This document shows, piece by piece, positions 18,170-26,511 of a stretch of DNA of 64,000 nucleotides. Position numbers and translations under genes: made by a program. Origin of the DNA: Rhodococcoides fascians NBRC 12155 = LMG 3623 (lineage in GTDB: Bacteria > Actinomycetota > Actinomycetes > Mycobacteriales > Mycobacteriaceae); contig NZ_BCWW01000009.1 in the NCBI RefSeq assembly GCF_001894785.1, positions 1-64,000 of the forward strand. Direction: 5' to 3'. Under the pieces are notes generated by a model. It saw nothing but the letters and a program-made list of their open reading frames with translations. It was not told where the DNA came from and made no database searches. Within the stretch, counting starts at the first letter, position 1; each line of letters begins with the position of its first letter.

Positions 18170-18647
18170 TCTCGGCGGCACCGACCCCGTTCTGTTCCAC
18201 GAGCCCGGTGGCCGTTGGCGCGCCCTGCTGTGGGGCCCCGCGTTCTGTCTGGTGGTGCTCGCGGTCGAGCTGGCGTCGGGACCGGTGATCCACTGGTTCG
18301 CCCTGGCGCTGTTCTCGCTGATTCTCGTCGGACTGACCTACGTACAGCTCCGCGCAGCCCGGATGCATGTCAGCGTCGAGCTGACCACTCGGCAGCTGCG
18401 CCAGGGGACCGAAACCGTCGACGTCGCCGAGATCACGGAGATCTTCCCTCCTGCCGAGTACGAGGACGGCGAATACGAGCCGAAGAAGTGGGAAACCGCA
18501 CGCGTTCTCGGGGAGCTCTCGGGGGTGCCGCGCAAACGGCACGGCATCGGGCTGCGACTGGTCGGCGGCGGACTGGTGCAAGCGTGGGCGAAGGACGACG
18601 ACGGTCTACGCGCCGCACTCGAGACGGCGAAGCAGGAGTACGTGTGA
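18159..18647 (+). CDS. Membrane protein with PH-like cytoplasmic domain
   Basis: A 162-aa protein. Two helices (about 20-60) are followed by a soluble domain with alternating beta-type segments and a terminal helix (MHVSVELTTRQLRQGTETV ... LRLVGGGLVQAWAKDDDGL). This is the layout of bacterial PH-like membrane proteins; that reading is inference. GTG 18159 is the start because it overlaps the upstream gene; its stop overlaps the next start as GTGTGA. Confidence 0.78.
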   Translation: MSNDLGGTDPVLFHEPGGRWRALLWGPAFCLVVLAVELASGPVIHWFALALFSLILVGLTYVQLRAARMHVSVELTTRQLRQGTETVDVAEITEIFPPAEYEDGEYEPKKWETARVLGELSGVPRKRHGIGLRLVGGGLVQAWAKDDDGLRAALETAKQEYV

Positions 18648-18895
18648 GGAAGTCCGTCGGCTGGGTGGAACTGGTCCTCGCAGTATTCGCGGTGATCTGC
18701 GCGGTGGTGTGCTGGAAGGCAGGCGTTCGCACCACCGAATTCGCCGCCGTTCCCGACGTCTCTCCGGCGTACACGGGCACCTATTACTCGGGGTCGTGGA
18801 TTGCGGTCGCCGCCCTCGCAGTGATCGTCGGGGGACTGGTTGCCATCGATGGCGTCCGTCGACTGCTGACGGTCGACCCTCCCCATACCGGGTAG
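18644..18895 (+). CDS. Small two-helix membrane protein
   Basis: An 83-aa protein with two helices (about 6-23 and 45-64) separated by a Thr/Tyr-rich loop. GTG 18644 overlaps the previous stop. The final codons lie inside the CsoR-type palindrome that controls the next gene. Unknown function. Confidence 0.75.
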   Translation: MRKSVGWVELVLAVFAVICAVVCWKAGVRTTEFAAVPDVSPAYTGTYYSGSWIAVAALAVIVGGLVAIDGVRRLLTVDPPHTG

Positions 18896-18902
18896 GGGTA
18901 TG
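18884..18902. promoter_or_regulatory. CsoR-type operator over the csoR promoter
   Basis: CATACCGGGTAGGGGTATG has perfect CATACC/GGTATG arms and a G-rich centre, as in actinobacterial CsoR operators. It overlaps the TATGAT hexamer (18899-18904) that lies 8 nt before the csoR ATG. Confidence 0.75.
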
Positions 18903-18911
18903 ATCGACGGC

Positions 18912-19193
18912 ATGAGCAGCTACAGCGCCGAACAGGACGACCTGCTGAAAAGACTGCGTCGCATCGAGGGGCAGGTGGCCGGCATTTCACGCATGGTCGC
19001 CGACGACCGGTACTGCATCGACGTCCTCACCCAGGTATCTGCGGTGACGAAGGCGTTGCAGTCCGTCTCGCTGAAGCTGCTCGACGCCCACCTCGCCGGG
19101 TGCGTCGTCGACGCCGCGCGGCAGGGCGGACCCGAAGCAGACGCGAAAGTCAAAGAGGCGTCCGAGGCCATTGCGCGTCTCGTTCGTTCCTGA
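18912..19193 (+). CDS. csoR: Copper-sensing repressor CsoR
   Basis: A 93-aa all-helical metal-sensing repressor (CsoR/RcnR family). The Cu(I) ligand set is visible: Cys in DRYCIDVL and His/Cys in DAHLAGCVV (spacing H-x3-C). It should release its operator when Cu(I) binds. The ATG at 18912 is preferred to the one at 18900 because TATGAT ends 8 nt upstream and the operator then lies fully upstream of the coding region. It is followed by a copper chaperone gene. Confidence 0.93.
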   Translation: MSSYSAEQDDLLKRLRRIEGQVAGISRMVADDRYCIDVLTQVSAVTKALQSVSLKLLDAHLAGCVVDAARQGGPEADAKVKEASEAIARLVRS

Positions 19194-19214
19194 CCAGGCA
19201 CAGGAGGTAACAAA

Positions 19215-19418
19215 ATGCAGACGACCTACTCCGTCGAGGGTATGACGTGCGCGCATTGCGCAGCGTCGGTGAAGGAAGAAGTGTCCGAGGTTCCGGGCGT
19301 CACGGGCGTCGATGTGGACGTCGACACCGGAGCCGTCGTGATCAGCAGTGACGCGGAACTCGACGCAGCTGCCGTCGACGCCGCAATCGAAGAAGCCGGC
19401 TACCGAATCGCGTCCTGA
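19215..19418 (+). CDS. copZ: Copper chaperone (HMA domain)
   Basis: A 67-aa heavy-metal-associated domain protein with the metal-binding loop GMTCAHCAASV (Cys12 and Cys15) and the CopZ/Atx1 ferredoxin-like fold length. A strong AGGAGGT lies at 19201-19207. It would carry Cu(I) to an exporter, but no copper ATPase gene is present here. Confidence 0.92.
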   Translation: MQTTYSVEGMTCAHCAASVKEEVSEVPGVTGVDVDVDTGAVVISSDAELDAAAVDAAIEEAGYRIAS

Positions 19419-19503
19419 CTGCGTCGGCCATCTCCTCGGTGTGTTTATGATCGTGTGATACCGGTCATATCGGGCTGGTGGCCGATCGTCGTCAGGAGTG
19501 TGG

Positions 19504-20679
19504 ATGAACAAGCTGGTGTCCAGTTCCGGTGTACTCGCCGCCAGCGTCTTCCTGACGCTGGCATGCTCGACGGGCGCGACGGCACAGGCCGATCCGCTGC
19601 CCGACCTGACGGTCACCACCGTGCTCGACGGGCTCGCGAAACCGTGGGATGCCGTGGTTGCCCCCGACGGGACGGTGCTGACCGGCGAGCGAGCGGGACG
19701 ATTCGTCATTCGTGATGTCGGCGGTGCCACTCGCGAGCTCGAAGCGGATCTCGGCGATCTCTACGCGTCGGGCGAGACAGGCCTGATGGGCATCGCACTG
19801 GCGACGGACTTCGCCACATCCAGAACCATCTACACCTGCCAGGGCGTGCAGGGTCAGGGAACAGGTGCCGGCAGTGCGGGCACCGGTAGTGCGGGCGGGG
19901 GCACCGACAACCACATCGCCGTGGTGTCGTGGACCGTCGACTCTGCATGGACCGAGTTGACGCGCACCGGCACACTCGTCGACGACATCCCCGTCGCCGA
20001 CGGTGGTCGCCACGGCGGCTGCCGCATCTTGGCCCACCCCGACGGCACCCTGTACATCGGAACCGGCGACACCGCGTCGCCGTCGGTGCCGCAGGATCGA
20101 AACTCGTTGGGCGGGAAGGTTTTGCACATCAACGCCGATGGCTCGGCGGCGGCCGATGCACCCGGCCGCGTCTTCACGCTCGGTCATCGCAATGTGCAGG
20201 GGCTCGCAATACGACCCGGCACTCAGGACATCTACGAGGTGGAGCAGGGCACCACCAGGGACGACGAACTCAACCTGCTGGTCCCCGGCGGCAACTACGG
20301 CTACCGGCCGGATCGGCTGCCGTTCGTCTACGACGAGTCGGTGCCGATGACCGATCCCACCCGGGTGCCCGGGGCCCGCGCGGCGGTGTGGAGTTCGGGT
20401 AGTCCCACGATCGCAACCCCCGGCCTGACGTTCGCGAACGGCGCGGGATGGGGTTCCTGGAACGGTGCCGCAGTGGTGTCGAGTCAGCAGGGCGAGAAGC
20501 TCGTGTTCCTGAAGCTGTCCGAGGACGGCACGGACTACGTCGACGAAGCCGACGCCCTGGTGGGTACCTACGGTCGGCTGCGCTCGCTCACCAGCTTCGG
20601 AAGCGACGGGGCCTTCCTGCTGACCACCGACAACGGATCCGACGACAAGGTTCTGCTCGTCACCCCCGCTGCCGACTGA
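19504..20679 (+). CDS. Secreted PQQ-dependent sugar dehydrogenase-like beta-propeller (GSDH family)
   Basis: A 391-aa exported protein. The first ~29 residues form a signal peptide ending near AQA. The body matches the glucose/sorbosone dehydrogenase beta-propeller: GLAKPWDAVVAPDGTVL, GLMGIAL, RHGGCRILAHPDG, LGHRNVQGLAI and the terminal GSDDKVLLV. The relatives oxidise sugars with PQQ, although many actinobacterial members are uncharacterised. ATG 19504 is chosen over GTG 19498 because AGGAG lies at 19494-19498. It overlaps the next gene by one base. Confidence 0.87.
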   Translation: MNKLVSSSGVLAASVFLTLACSTGATAQADPLPDLTVTTVLDGLAKPWDAVVAPDGTVLTGERAGRFVIRDVGGATRELEADLGDLYASGETGLMGIALATDFATSRTIYTCQGVQGQGTGAGSAGTGSAGGGTDNHIAVVSWTVDSAWTELTRTGTLVDDIPVADGGRHGGCRILAHPDGTLYIGTGDTASPSVPQDRNSLGGKVLHINADGSAAADAPGRVFTLGHRNVQGLAIRPGTQDIYEVEQGTTRDDELNLLVPGGNYGYRPDRLPFVYDESVPMTDPTRVPGARAAVWSSGSPTIATPGLTFANGAGWGSWNGAAVVSSQQGEKLVFLKLSEDGTDYVDEADALVGTYGRLRSLTSFGSDGAFLLTTDNGSDDKVLLVTPAAD

Positions 20680-21476
20680 TGTGCGGCCCCGAGGTCGTCG
20701 AAACTGTTCACCGCAGAATCGGACGTAGGGCGCTGTTCGGGTCGTTGGGGGCAGCTGCCCTGACGGTTGCGGCCGGCGGTGCTGCACACGCCGCACCGGC
20801 GGTCGCAGCGGCGATCCCCGCAGGTCGACTGATCGATCTGACGCACACGTTGAGTCCGACGTTTCCGGTGTGGCCGGGTAACGAACCGTTCTCGATGCAC
20901 CCGGTCGCCGCCTACGAGTTGGGCGGCTTCCTCGTCAACAAGCTCTCGTACTACGAGCACACGGGCACGCACATCGATGCCCCCGCGCATCGAGTGCGCG
21001 GCGGTGCGACGGCCGACATCCTGCCGCTGGAAGACCTGATCGCCCCGCTGGTCGTGCTGGACATCTCCGCGCGGGCCGCGTCGGATCCGGAATCGGTCGT
21101 GACGACCGAGGACATCGCCCGGTGGGAGCGCGAGCACGGACGGATACCCGATCGCGCACTGGTGGTCATGCACAGTCGATGGCAGGACCGGCTCGCCGAA
21201 CGTGCCGCACCCGGGTTCGGCGGTGACGCGGCACGGATGCTGGTGCGCGAGCGCAACGTCGTCGGAATCGGGGTCGACACGCTCAGTCTCGATCGGATGA
21301 GCGACCGCGACTATCCAGCGCACACAGCGGTACTCGGCGCGGGCCGATACGGAGTGGAGGCACTGGCGAATCTGGATGCCGTGCCCCCGGCAGGGGCCAC
21401 GGTCGTCGTCGGCGCACCGAAGCACGCGGGCGCGACCGGTGGTCCCTGCCGGGTCTTCGCGATCTCTCCCGGCTGA
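20679..21476 (+). CDS. Exported cyclase-family (kynurenine formamidase-like) metal hydrolase
   Basis: A 265-aa protein with a twin-arginine-type leader (RRIGRRALFGSLGAAAL) followed by AHAAPA. The mature part carries the cyclase-family metal motif EHTGTHIDAPAH (HxGTHxDxPxH) and GIGVDTLSLD. Members hydrolyse amides such as N-formylkynurenine or isatin; a Tat-exported version implies metal loading in the cytoplasm. The ATG overlaps the upstream stop (TGATG), so it is coupled to the sugar-dehydrogenase-like gene. Confidence 0.87.
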   Translation: MCGPEVVETVHRRIGRRALFGSLGAAALTVAAGGAAHAAPAVAAAIPAGRLIDLTHTLSPTFPVWPGNEPFSMHPVAAYELGGFLVNKLSYYEHTGTHIDAPAHRVRGGATADILPLEDLIAPLVVLDISARAASDPESVVTTEDIARWEREHGRIPDRALVVMHSRWQDRLAERAAPGFGGDAARMLVRERNVVGIGVDTLSLDRMSDRDYPAHTAVLGAGRYGVEALANLDAVPPAGATVVVGAPKHAGATGGPCRVFAISPG

Positions 21477-21490
21477 CCCCCGACTACGCG

Positions 21491-23458
21491 TCAGTGCGCG
21501 TGGCTGGGGTTTCCGGCCGGTTCTTCCTCGGTACCCGCTCCGGGCTCGCCGAGCATCGCGGCACCGACGAGAGCCTCGGGCACGCCGAAGCCGTCGACCA
21601 GCAACTCCGCATGCGGACGCAGGGTGCGGCACCGCTCGTTGATAGCGCGAGTCACTGCCTTGGAGCGCTCGGTGGACAGGTAGCGATGCTCGATGAACCA
21701 GGCCTTGTCGTCCTCGATCACCGACAGGGCGTAGAGATCGCAGACCTCCTCGAGCAGGTCCTTGGTGGTCTCGTCCTCACACGACTCGATACCGGCGATG
21801 AAGGCCTCGAAGATGATGCGGTCGATGTGGGCGCTCGCAGCGTGCAGAACGTGGTCCTGTACCGCGTTGAACGCGTCGAACGAACTGCTCTCCTTCGACT
21901 TCGACTGCAGACGGCGCGCGACCGTGGACAGCAGGTACTCCTCACGATCCTCGAACATCTTGACCTGGGTGCCGCGGTTGAACAGCGACCCCTCCTCTTC
22001 GTTGTCCTGACGCCGATCGAGAATGGTCTGCATGATCGCCTGCGCCGCAGTGCGTTTGACGACGCGATCGCCGACCATGTCGGCTGCGAACTTGACCCAC
22101 TCGACCGGGCTCATCGACTTCACGTCGTCGGCGTACGCGGTGAGCAGTTCCTTGGCCACCAGCTGCGTGAGCACGTGGTTGTCGCCCTCGAAGGTGGTGA
22201 ACACATCGGTGTCGGCCTTGAGTGAGATCAGTCGGTTCTCGGCCAGATAACCCGCGCCGCCACATGCCTCGCGTGCTTCCTGGATCGCGGCAGTGGCGTG
22301 CCAGGTGTTGGCGGCTTTGAGGCCGGCGGCACGCGACTCGAGCTCGCGCTGCTCCTCGGCATCCGGGTTGTCCGCAGTCTGCAGCTCGTGCATCTTCGAC
22401 ACCAGCTCGTTCTGCGCGAACTGCAGTGCGTACGACTTGGCGATGAGCGGGAAGAGTCGACGCTGATGCACCAGGTAGTCCATGATCAGCACTTCCTGAT
22501 CGGAACCGGGGGCAGCGAACTGCCTGCGCTGCAACGCATATCGCGTCGCGATGTCGAGGGCGACACGAGCTGCGGCCGCAGCGCTGCCACCGACTGTGAC
22601 GCGCCCGCGGATCAACGTGCCGAGCATCGTGAAGAACCGCCTGGACGGATTCTCGATGGGGGAGGTGTACGTGCCGTCGGCAGAGACGTCGGCATACTTG
22701 TTGAGCAGGTTGTCCCGCGGAATGCGGACATGGTCGAACATCAGTCGGCCGTTGTCAACGCCGGGGAGTCCGCCCTTGTACTGACAATCCGAGGTCGTCA
22801 CGCCGGGGAGGTCGTCGCCGTTCTCGTCCCGCAGCGGTACGAAGAAGCAGTGCACACCGTGGCCCTCGGGCTCCTCGCCCGGCCCTGCGGTGATCAGCTG
22901 CGCGAAGACGGCAGCGACGGTCGCGGTCTCGGCGGCACCACCGATGTAGTCCTTGCGTGAGGACGGAGTGGGTGAGTTGATCACGAACTCGTCGGTCTTC
23001 GGGTCGTACGTCGCCGTCGTCTCGAGAGACTGCACGTCACTGCCGTGTCCGGTCTCCGTCATCGCGAAGCAACCCAGCAACTCGAGGTTGATGATCTTCG
23101 GTACGTATGCCTCGTGGTGCCGCTCGGTACCCAGATTCTCGATGGCACCGCCGAACAGTCCCCACTGGACCCCTGCCTTGACCATCAACGACAGGTCGCT
23201 CATCGCGAGCATTTCGATCATCGTCACCGCGGCACCGACGTCTCCGGTACCGCCGTGTTCCTTCTTGAAGCCGTTGTCGGCAGCCCCGGCCGCGGCGAGA
23301 AGCTTGAGCTGTTCGAGCGCCTTGGTGCGGGCGATGACGGTGTTCGGTGTGTAATGCGGGCGGAACTCGTCGCGCGCGAGTTGCTTGCGCGCCTCGTTCT
23401 TCACATCACGCCAGCGGCCGTCCAGAGTGTTCCGAAGGTGATCCGTTGTGGTTGCCAT
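21491..23458 (-). CDS. Acyl-CoA dehydrogenase/oxidase family flavoprotein
   Basis: A 655-aa flavoprotein, longer than typical ~390-aa acyl-CoA dehydrogenases and in the size range of acyl-CoA oxidases. Motifs include MTETGHGSDVQSLETTATYD (FAD/substrate), CGGAGYLAENR and TFEGDNHVL, whose Glu is the likely catalytic base in the ACOX-type arrangement. It would introduce the alpha-beta double bond in fatty acid beta-oxidation. It follows a 68-aa ORF by 43 nt and shares its operator region. Confidence 0.9.
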   Translation of the reverse strand: MATTTDHLRNTLDGRWRDVKNEARKQLARDEFRPHYTPNTVIARTKALEQLKLLAAAGAADNGFKKEHGGTGDVGAAVTMIEMLAMSDLSLMVKAGVQWGLFGGAIENLGTERHHEAYVPKIINLELLGCFAMTETGHGSDVQSLETTATYDPKTDEFVINSPTPSSRKDYIGGAAETATVAAVFAQLITAGPGEEPEGHGVHCFFVPLRDENGDDLPGVTTSDCQYKGGLPGVDNGRLMFDHVRIPRDNLLNKYADVSADGTYTSPIENPSRRFFTMLGTLIRGRVTVGGSAAAAARVALDIATRYALQRRQFAAPGSDQEVLIMDYLVHQRRLFPLIAKSYALQFAQNELVSKMHELQTADNPDAEEQRELESRAAGLKAANTWHATAAIQEAREACGGAGYLAENRLISLKADTDVFTTFEGDNHVLTQLVAKELLTAYADDVKSMSPVEWVKFAADMVGDRVVKRTAAQAIMQTILDRRQDNEEEGSLFNRGTQVKMFEDREEYLLSTVARRLQSKSKESSSFDAFNAVQDHVLHAASAHIDRIIFEAFIAGIESCEDETTKDLLEEVCDLYALSVIEDDKAWFIEHRYLSTERSKAVTRAINERCRTLRPHAELLVDGFGVPEALVGAAMLGEPGAGTEEEPAGNPSHAH

Positions 23459-23501
23459 ACTCGACGGTAACCTTTTGCCGCGGCCCGTGAGGCCCGGAAC
23501 T

Positions 23502-23708
23502 TCAGACCGGCCAGACGAATTCTCGGAACACGGCCCGGAAGGTCCGCCAGAAGCCGGATCTGCCGTAGGGACCGTCGTGGAACAGCGACGCGCAGTTGTC
23601 CTCCATGGCCCTGGTCACCAGGGGACTGAAGTCGGTGAACTCGCAGACCAGGAACTCTTTGAAGCCTGTCGGCCACGCCTGCTGAGCCGGTTCGTGTTGT
23701 GCCTCCAC
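23502..23708 (-). CDS. Small protein of unknown function upstream of the acyl-CoA dehydrogenase
   Basis: A 68-aa protein rich in aromatic residues (GFKEFLVCEFTDFSPLV, GFWRTFRAVFREFVWPV). The GTG at 23708 is preferred to 23714 because TACACT (23721-23716 on this strand) then ends 8 nt upstream. It has no recognised domain and no signal peptide. Operon position with the flavoprotein suggests a shared pathway. Coding status is likely but not certain. Confidence 0.65.
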   Translation of the reverse strand: MEAQHEPAQQAWPTGFKEFLVCEFTDFSPLVTRAMEDNCASLFHDGPYGRSGFWRTFRAVFREFVWPV

Positions 23709-23729
23709 AGACACGAGTGTAATCCAGCG

Positions 23730-23745
23730 GTAACACCGGTGTTAC
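23730..23745. promoter_or_regulatory. Perfect 16-bp palindrome over the -35 region
   Basis: GTAACACCGGTGTTAC is fully self-complementary. It lies 8 bp upstream of the TACACT hexamer for the 68-aa ORF and so covers its -35 position, where a TetR-type repressor would act. It does not match the KstR or KstR2 consensus as I know them. Confidence 0.75.
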
Positions 23746-23754
23746 AAATCCCAC

Positions 23755-25101
23755 TCACTTCAACAGAGCGAAAGCTTCCTGCGCAACCAGGAACGCGTAG
23801 CTGGACGGGATCAGGTCGATGGCACCGTCCGCCCGGAACTGCTCGGTGACGATCCAGTCCTGCCCCGAGGCGTCGGTTGTCAAAAACGCCGCGGCGAGGT
23901 CGCCAGGAGCGTTACCGCCTTTGAAGCCGGAGTACGGCCAGCGAGCGGGATCGAGCTGCACACCCGGGGTGATGGCCAGGATCCGACGGTTCTCCTCCGC
24001 CGACGGGCCGGTCGCCAGGTACCCCACGGCCGCACACACGTCCTGTGCGTTGGCGAACCACTCCACGCCGTCGGCCGATGCCGGGTTGTCGAGAAAATTC
24101 TCGAAGTCGATGTCCAGCGGCCGGGAATCGGCTTGCTTCAGGAGCTGCTCGCGAGCGTCGGCATCTGCGTCCGCCCATTCGGAACGAAGATTCGGATTCC
24201 CGAACCCGATGACGAAGAACTGTCGGGTGTCCATCATCGGCGTCATCGCCGCGGGATCGTTATGACCCATCGTGGCGAGCTGAGCCTCGACGCGGTCCCG
24301 ACCGAGGCGTTCCATCAGCAGGTCCGTGGCGGTGTTGTCGGACAGCGAGATCATCTTCTCCGCGGCCTCGCGCACCGACACCGTCGTGCCGTCGCGGCGA
24401 TTCTGCAGCTCACCCGATGGCGCACTCTTGTTCTCGTCGCGGATGGTGAGCTGCTCGTCCCATCGCACGCTGCCCGCCTCGATCTCGTCGGTCAGCGCCC
24501 CGAGAACGTACAGCTTGAACACCGATCCCAGCGGGAGCATCGCGTCGGCATTGACCGAGTACACCGACTCGCACTCACCGCCGTTCAGACGAGACGCACT
24601 GTAGGAGTAATTCGGAGCCACCTTCGACAGGGCGGAATCGAGCTCGTCGAAGGACGAGATCTTCGGAGTTTCCGGACTGGCCAGAATGCCGTCGAGCGTG
24701 CCGTCGGCACCGAGGGAGGTGGTGATCGTGGCCGGAATGCCGGCGGTGGTGAAGCGAAGAACGGCGCTGTCAGGTCCGGCCTCGAAACCCGTCGCCACGT
24801 TCGGCGCACCGGCGCGCAACTGCTCGAGAGGGGTGACGAGCCCGCCCATCGGCTCGAGTGCTGCCGCCAGCTCCGCGCCGGTGACGGCGTCCACCGCCGC
24901 CGGATCCGGGGCGGCGTCGGCGTTGATCCACTGCAGAATTCGGTCGTTGATCGCGCCCAGCGGCGTCGAGGTGTCGATCGCGAACGCCGGTGCCGTGGTG
25001 GTCGTGGGCGTCGGCGTTTCGGACGGTCCCCCGCAGGCGGACAGCGTCAGAGTTACGGCCACGACCACCCCTGCCAGTCTCGTCACGGTGCGCGTCGTCA
25101 T
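23755..25101 (-). CDS. LpqF-like lipoprotein with class A beta-lactamase-type serine hydrolase domain
   Basis: A 448-aa lipoprotein with lipobox LSAC at residue ~20-23. An N-terminal ORF12/LpqF-type domain (about 40-150) precedes a beta-lactamase fold with SVFK (SxxK), SDN and a degenerate FKGG in place of KTG. It resembles M. tuberculosis LpqF (Rv3593) and the clavulanate-cluster ORF12 product more than true beta-lactamases, so antibiotic resistance should not be assumed. TAGCAT (25113-25108 on this strand) is spaced for a leaderless ATG. Confidence 0.85.
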   Translation of the reverse strand: MTTRTVTRLAGVVVAVTLTLSACGGPSETPTPTTTTAPAFAIDTSTPLGAINDRILQWINADAAPDPAAVDAVTGAELAAALEPMGGLVTPLEQLRAGAPNVATGFEAGPDSAVLRFTTAGIPATITTSLGADGTLDGILASPETPKISSFDELDSALSKVAPNYSYSASRLNGGECESVYSVNADAMLPLGSVFKLYVLGALTDEIEAGSVRWDEQLTIRDENKSAPSGELQNRRDGTTVSVREAAEKMISLSDNTATDLLMERLGRDRVEAQLATMGHNDPAAMTPMMDTRQFFVIGFGNPNLRSEWADADADAREQLLKQADSRPLDIDFENFLDNPASADGVEWFANAQDVCAAVGYLATGPSAEENRRILAITPGVQLDPARWPYSGFKGGNAPGDLAAAFLTTDASGQDWIVTEQFRADGAIDLIPSSYAFLVAQEAFALLK

Positions 25102-25185
25102 GTCGCAATGCTAAAGGATTCGGACATTTCGCCACCCGCCCAGTCTCGGTACGGCCGGTCGGGTGCTGTGGCAGTGTGCTCTGGC

Positions 25186-26472
25186 GTGCTGACTTCAGAC
25201 GACGTCCGTCGAATAGATACCGAGCATCTCTGGCATCCCTACAGCGGGTTTCCGTCGACGACGACACCGTTGGTCGTCGACAGCGCTTCCGGGGTTCGAC
25301 TGACGTTGGCCGACGGCCGCCAACTCGTCGACGGCATGAGTTCGTGGTGGGCGGCGGTGCACGGCTACCGGCATCCGGTGCTGGACGCGGCAGCGCGAGA
25401 CCAGCTCGACCGCATGAGTCACGTGATGTTCGGAGGCCTCACTCATGCGCCGGCGGCGCGATTGGCGGAGCTGCTGGTCTCGATCACGCCGGCCGGGCTG
25501 GACAAGGTGTTCCTCGCAGATTCCGGGTCCGTGTCCGTCGAAGTCGCGGTGAAGATTGCATTGCAGTACTGGCGTGGGCGGGGTGAGAGCGGGCGTACGA
25601 AGTTGCTGACGTGGCGGGGCGGCTATCACGGGGACACGTTCGCGCCGATGAGTGTCTGCGATCCGGACGGCGGGATGCACAGGTTGTGGACCGGAGTGCT
25701 GGCGCAGCAGGTGTTCGCGCCCGCGCCACCCGCCGCGTCCGATGCGGCGGGTATCGCCGCCTACGTCGCCGAGTTGGAGCAGGTGCTCGCGGCGCATGCG
25801 AACGATGTGGCCGCGATCATCGTCGAGCCGATCGTGCAGGGTGCCGGCGGAATGCGCTTCCACGACGCACGTCTGCTGGTCGAACTGCGCCAACTCGCGG
25901 ACGAGTACGGCGTGCTGTTGATCTTCGACGAGATCGCCACCGGGTTCGGCCGCACCGGTGAGCTGTTCGCCGCCGATCACGCGGGCATCGCACCCGACAT
26001 CATGTGTGTCGGCAAAGCGTTGACCGGCGGCTACATGACGCTGGCGGCGACGCTGTGCACCACCGAGGTGGCGGAGACGGTGTCGAACAGTGAGGCGGGC
26101 GGTCTGATGCACGGGCCCACGTTCATGGGCAATCCACTGGCCTGCGCGATCGCGGTGGCGTCGGTGGAGCTGCTGCTCTCGCGCGACTGGCGCGCCGAGG
26201 TCGCCGCCGTCGCAGACGTGCTGACCGAACGGCTCGAGCCGGCCCGGTCGCTCCCGGGCGTGGCCGACGTGCGCGTGCTCGGCGGAATCGGGGTGATCGA
26301 ACTGACCGGCGCGGTCGACATAGCACGTGCGACGGCCGTCGCCGTGGACGCAGGTGTCTGGCTGCGGCCGTTCGGCAGGTTGGTCTATGCGATGCCGCCG
26401 TATGTCTGTACCGATGCCGATGTGGCAGCCATCGCCGATGCCATGGTGGCGGTGGCGCGCGACCATACTTGA
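25186..26472 (+). CDS. bioA: Adenosylmethionine-8-amino-7-oxononanoate aminotransferase
   Basis: A ~428-aa PLP enzyme that converts KAPA to DAPA in biotin synthesis, using SAM as amino donor. Motifs: HLWHPYSG at the N-terminus, [47 protein letters not shown] and the PLP lysine in [18 protein letters not shown] 25186 is used; GTG 25174 is an in-frame alternative. The long upstream open frame is not part of the gene. Its last codons overlap the first half of the bioF operator region. Confidence 0.95.
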   Translation: MLTSDDVRRIDTEHLWHPYSGFPSTTTPLVVDSASGVRLTLADGRQLVDGMSSWWAAVHGYRHPVLDAAARDQLDRMSHVMFGGLTHAPAARLAELLVSITPAGLDKVFLADSGSVSVEVAVKIALQYWRGRGESGRTKLLTWRGGYHGDTFAPMSVCDPDGGMHRLWTGVLAQQVFAPAPPAASDAAGIAAYVAELEQVLAAHANDVAAIIVEPIVQGAGGMRFHDARLLVELRQLADEYGVLLIFDEIATGFGRTGELFAADHAGIAPDIMCVGKALTGGYMTLAATLCTTEVAETVSNSEAGGLMHGPTFMGNPLACAIAVASVELLLSRDWRAEVAAVADVLTERLEPARSLPGVADVRVLGGIGVIELTGAVDIARATAVAVDAGVWLRPFGRLVYAMPPYVCTDADVAAIADAMVAVARDHT

Positions 26473-26477
26473 ACACC

Positions 26478-26502
26478 CATACTTGAACACTGTTCAAGTA
26501 TG
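26478..26502. promoter_or_regulatory. BioQ-type operator palindrome before bioF
   Basis: A perfect 25-bp palindrome with 12-bp arms: CATACTTGAACA and TGTTCAAGTATG around a central C. Its core TTGAAC-N3-GTTCAA fits the actinobacterial BioQ (TetR family) biotin operator. A further copy of the left arm lies at 26464-26475, overlapping the bioA stop. TATGGT at 26499-26504 serves as the hexamer for bioF. Confidence 0.8.
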
Positions 26503-26511
26503 GTCGTGGAC

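Noticed and set aside
23755..25101. Beta-lactamase resistance gene
   Set aside because: SxxK and SDN are present but the KTG box is degenerate and the N-terminal domain and lipobox fit the LpqF/ORF12 group.
24133..25185. Long N-terminal extension of the bioA frame
   Set aside because: It lies antisense to the LpqF-like gene and lacks family similarity; BioA homology begins at the HLWHPYSG region.
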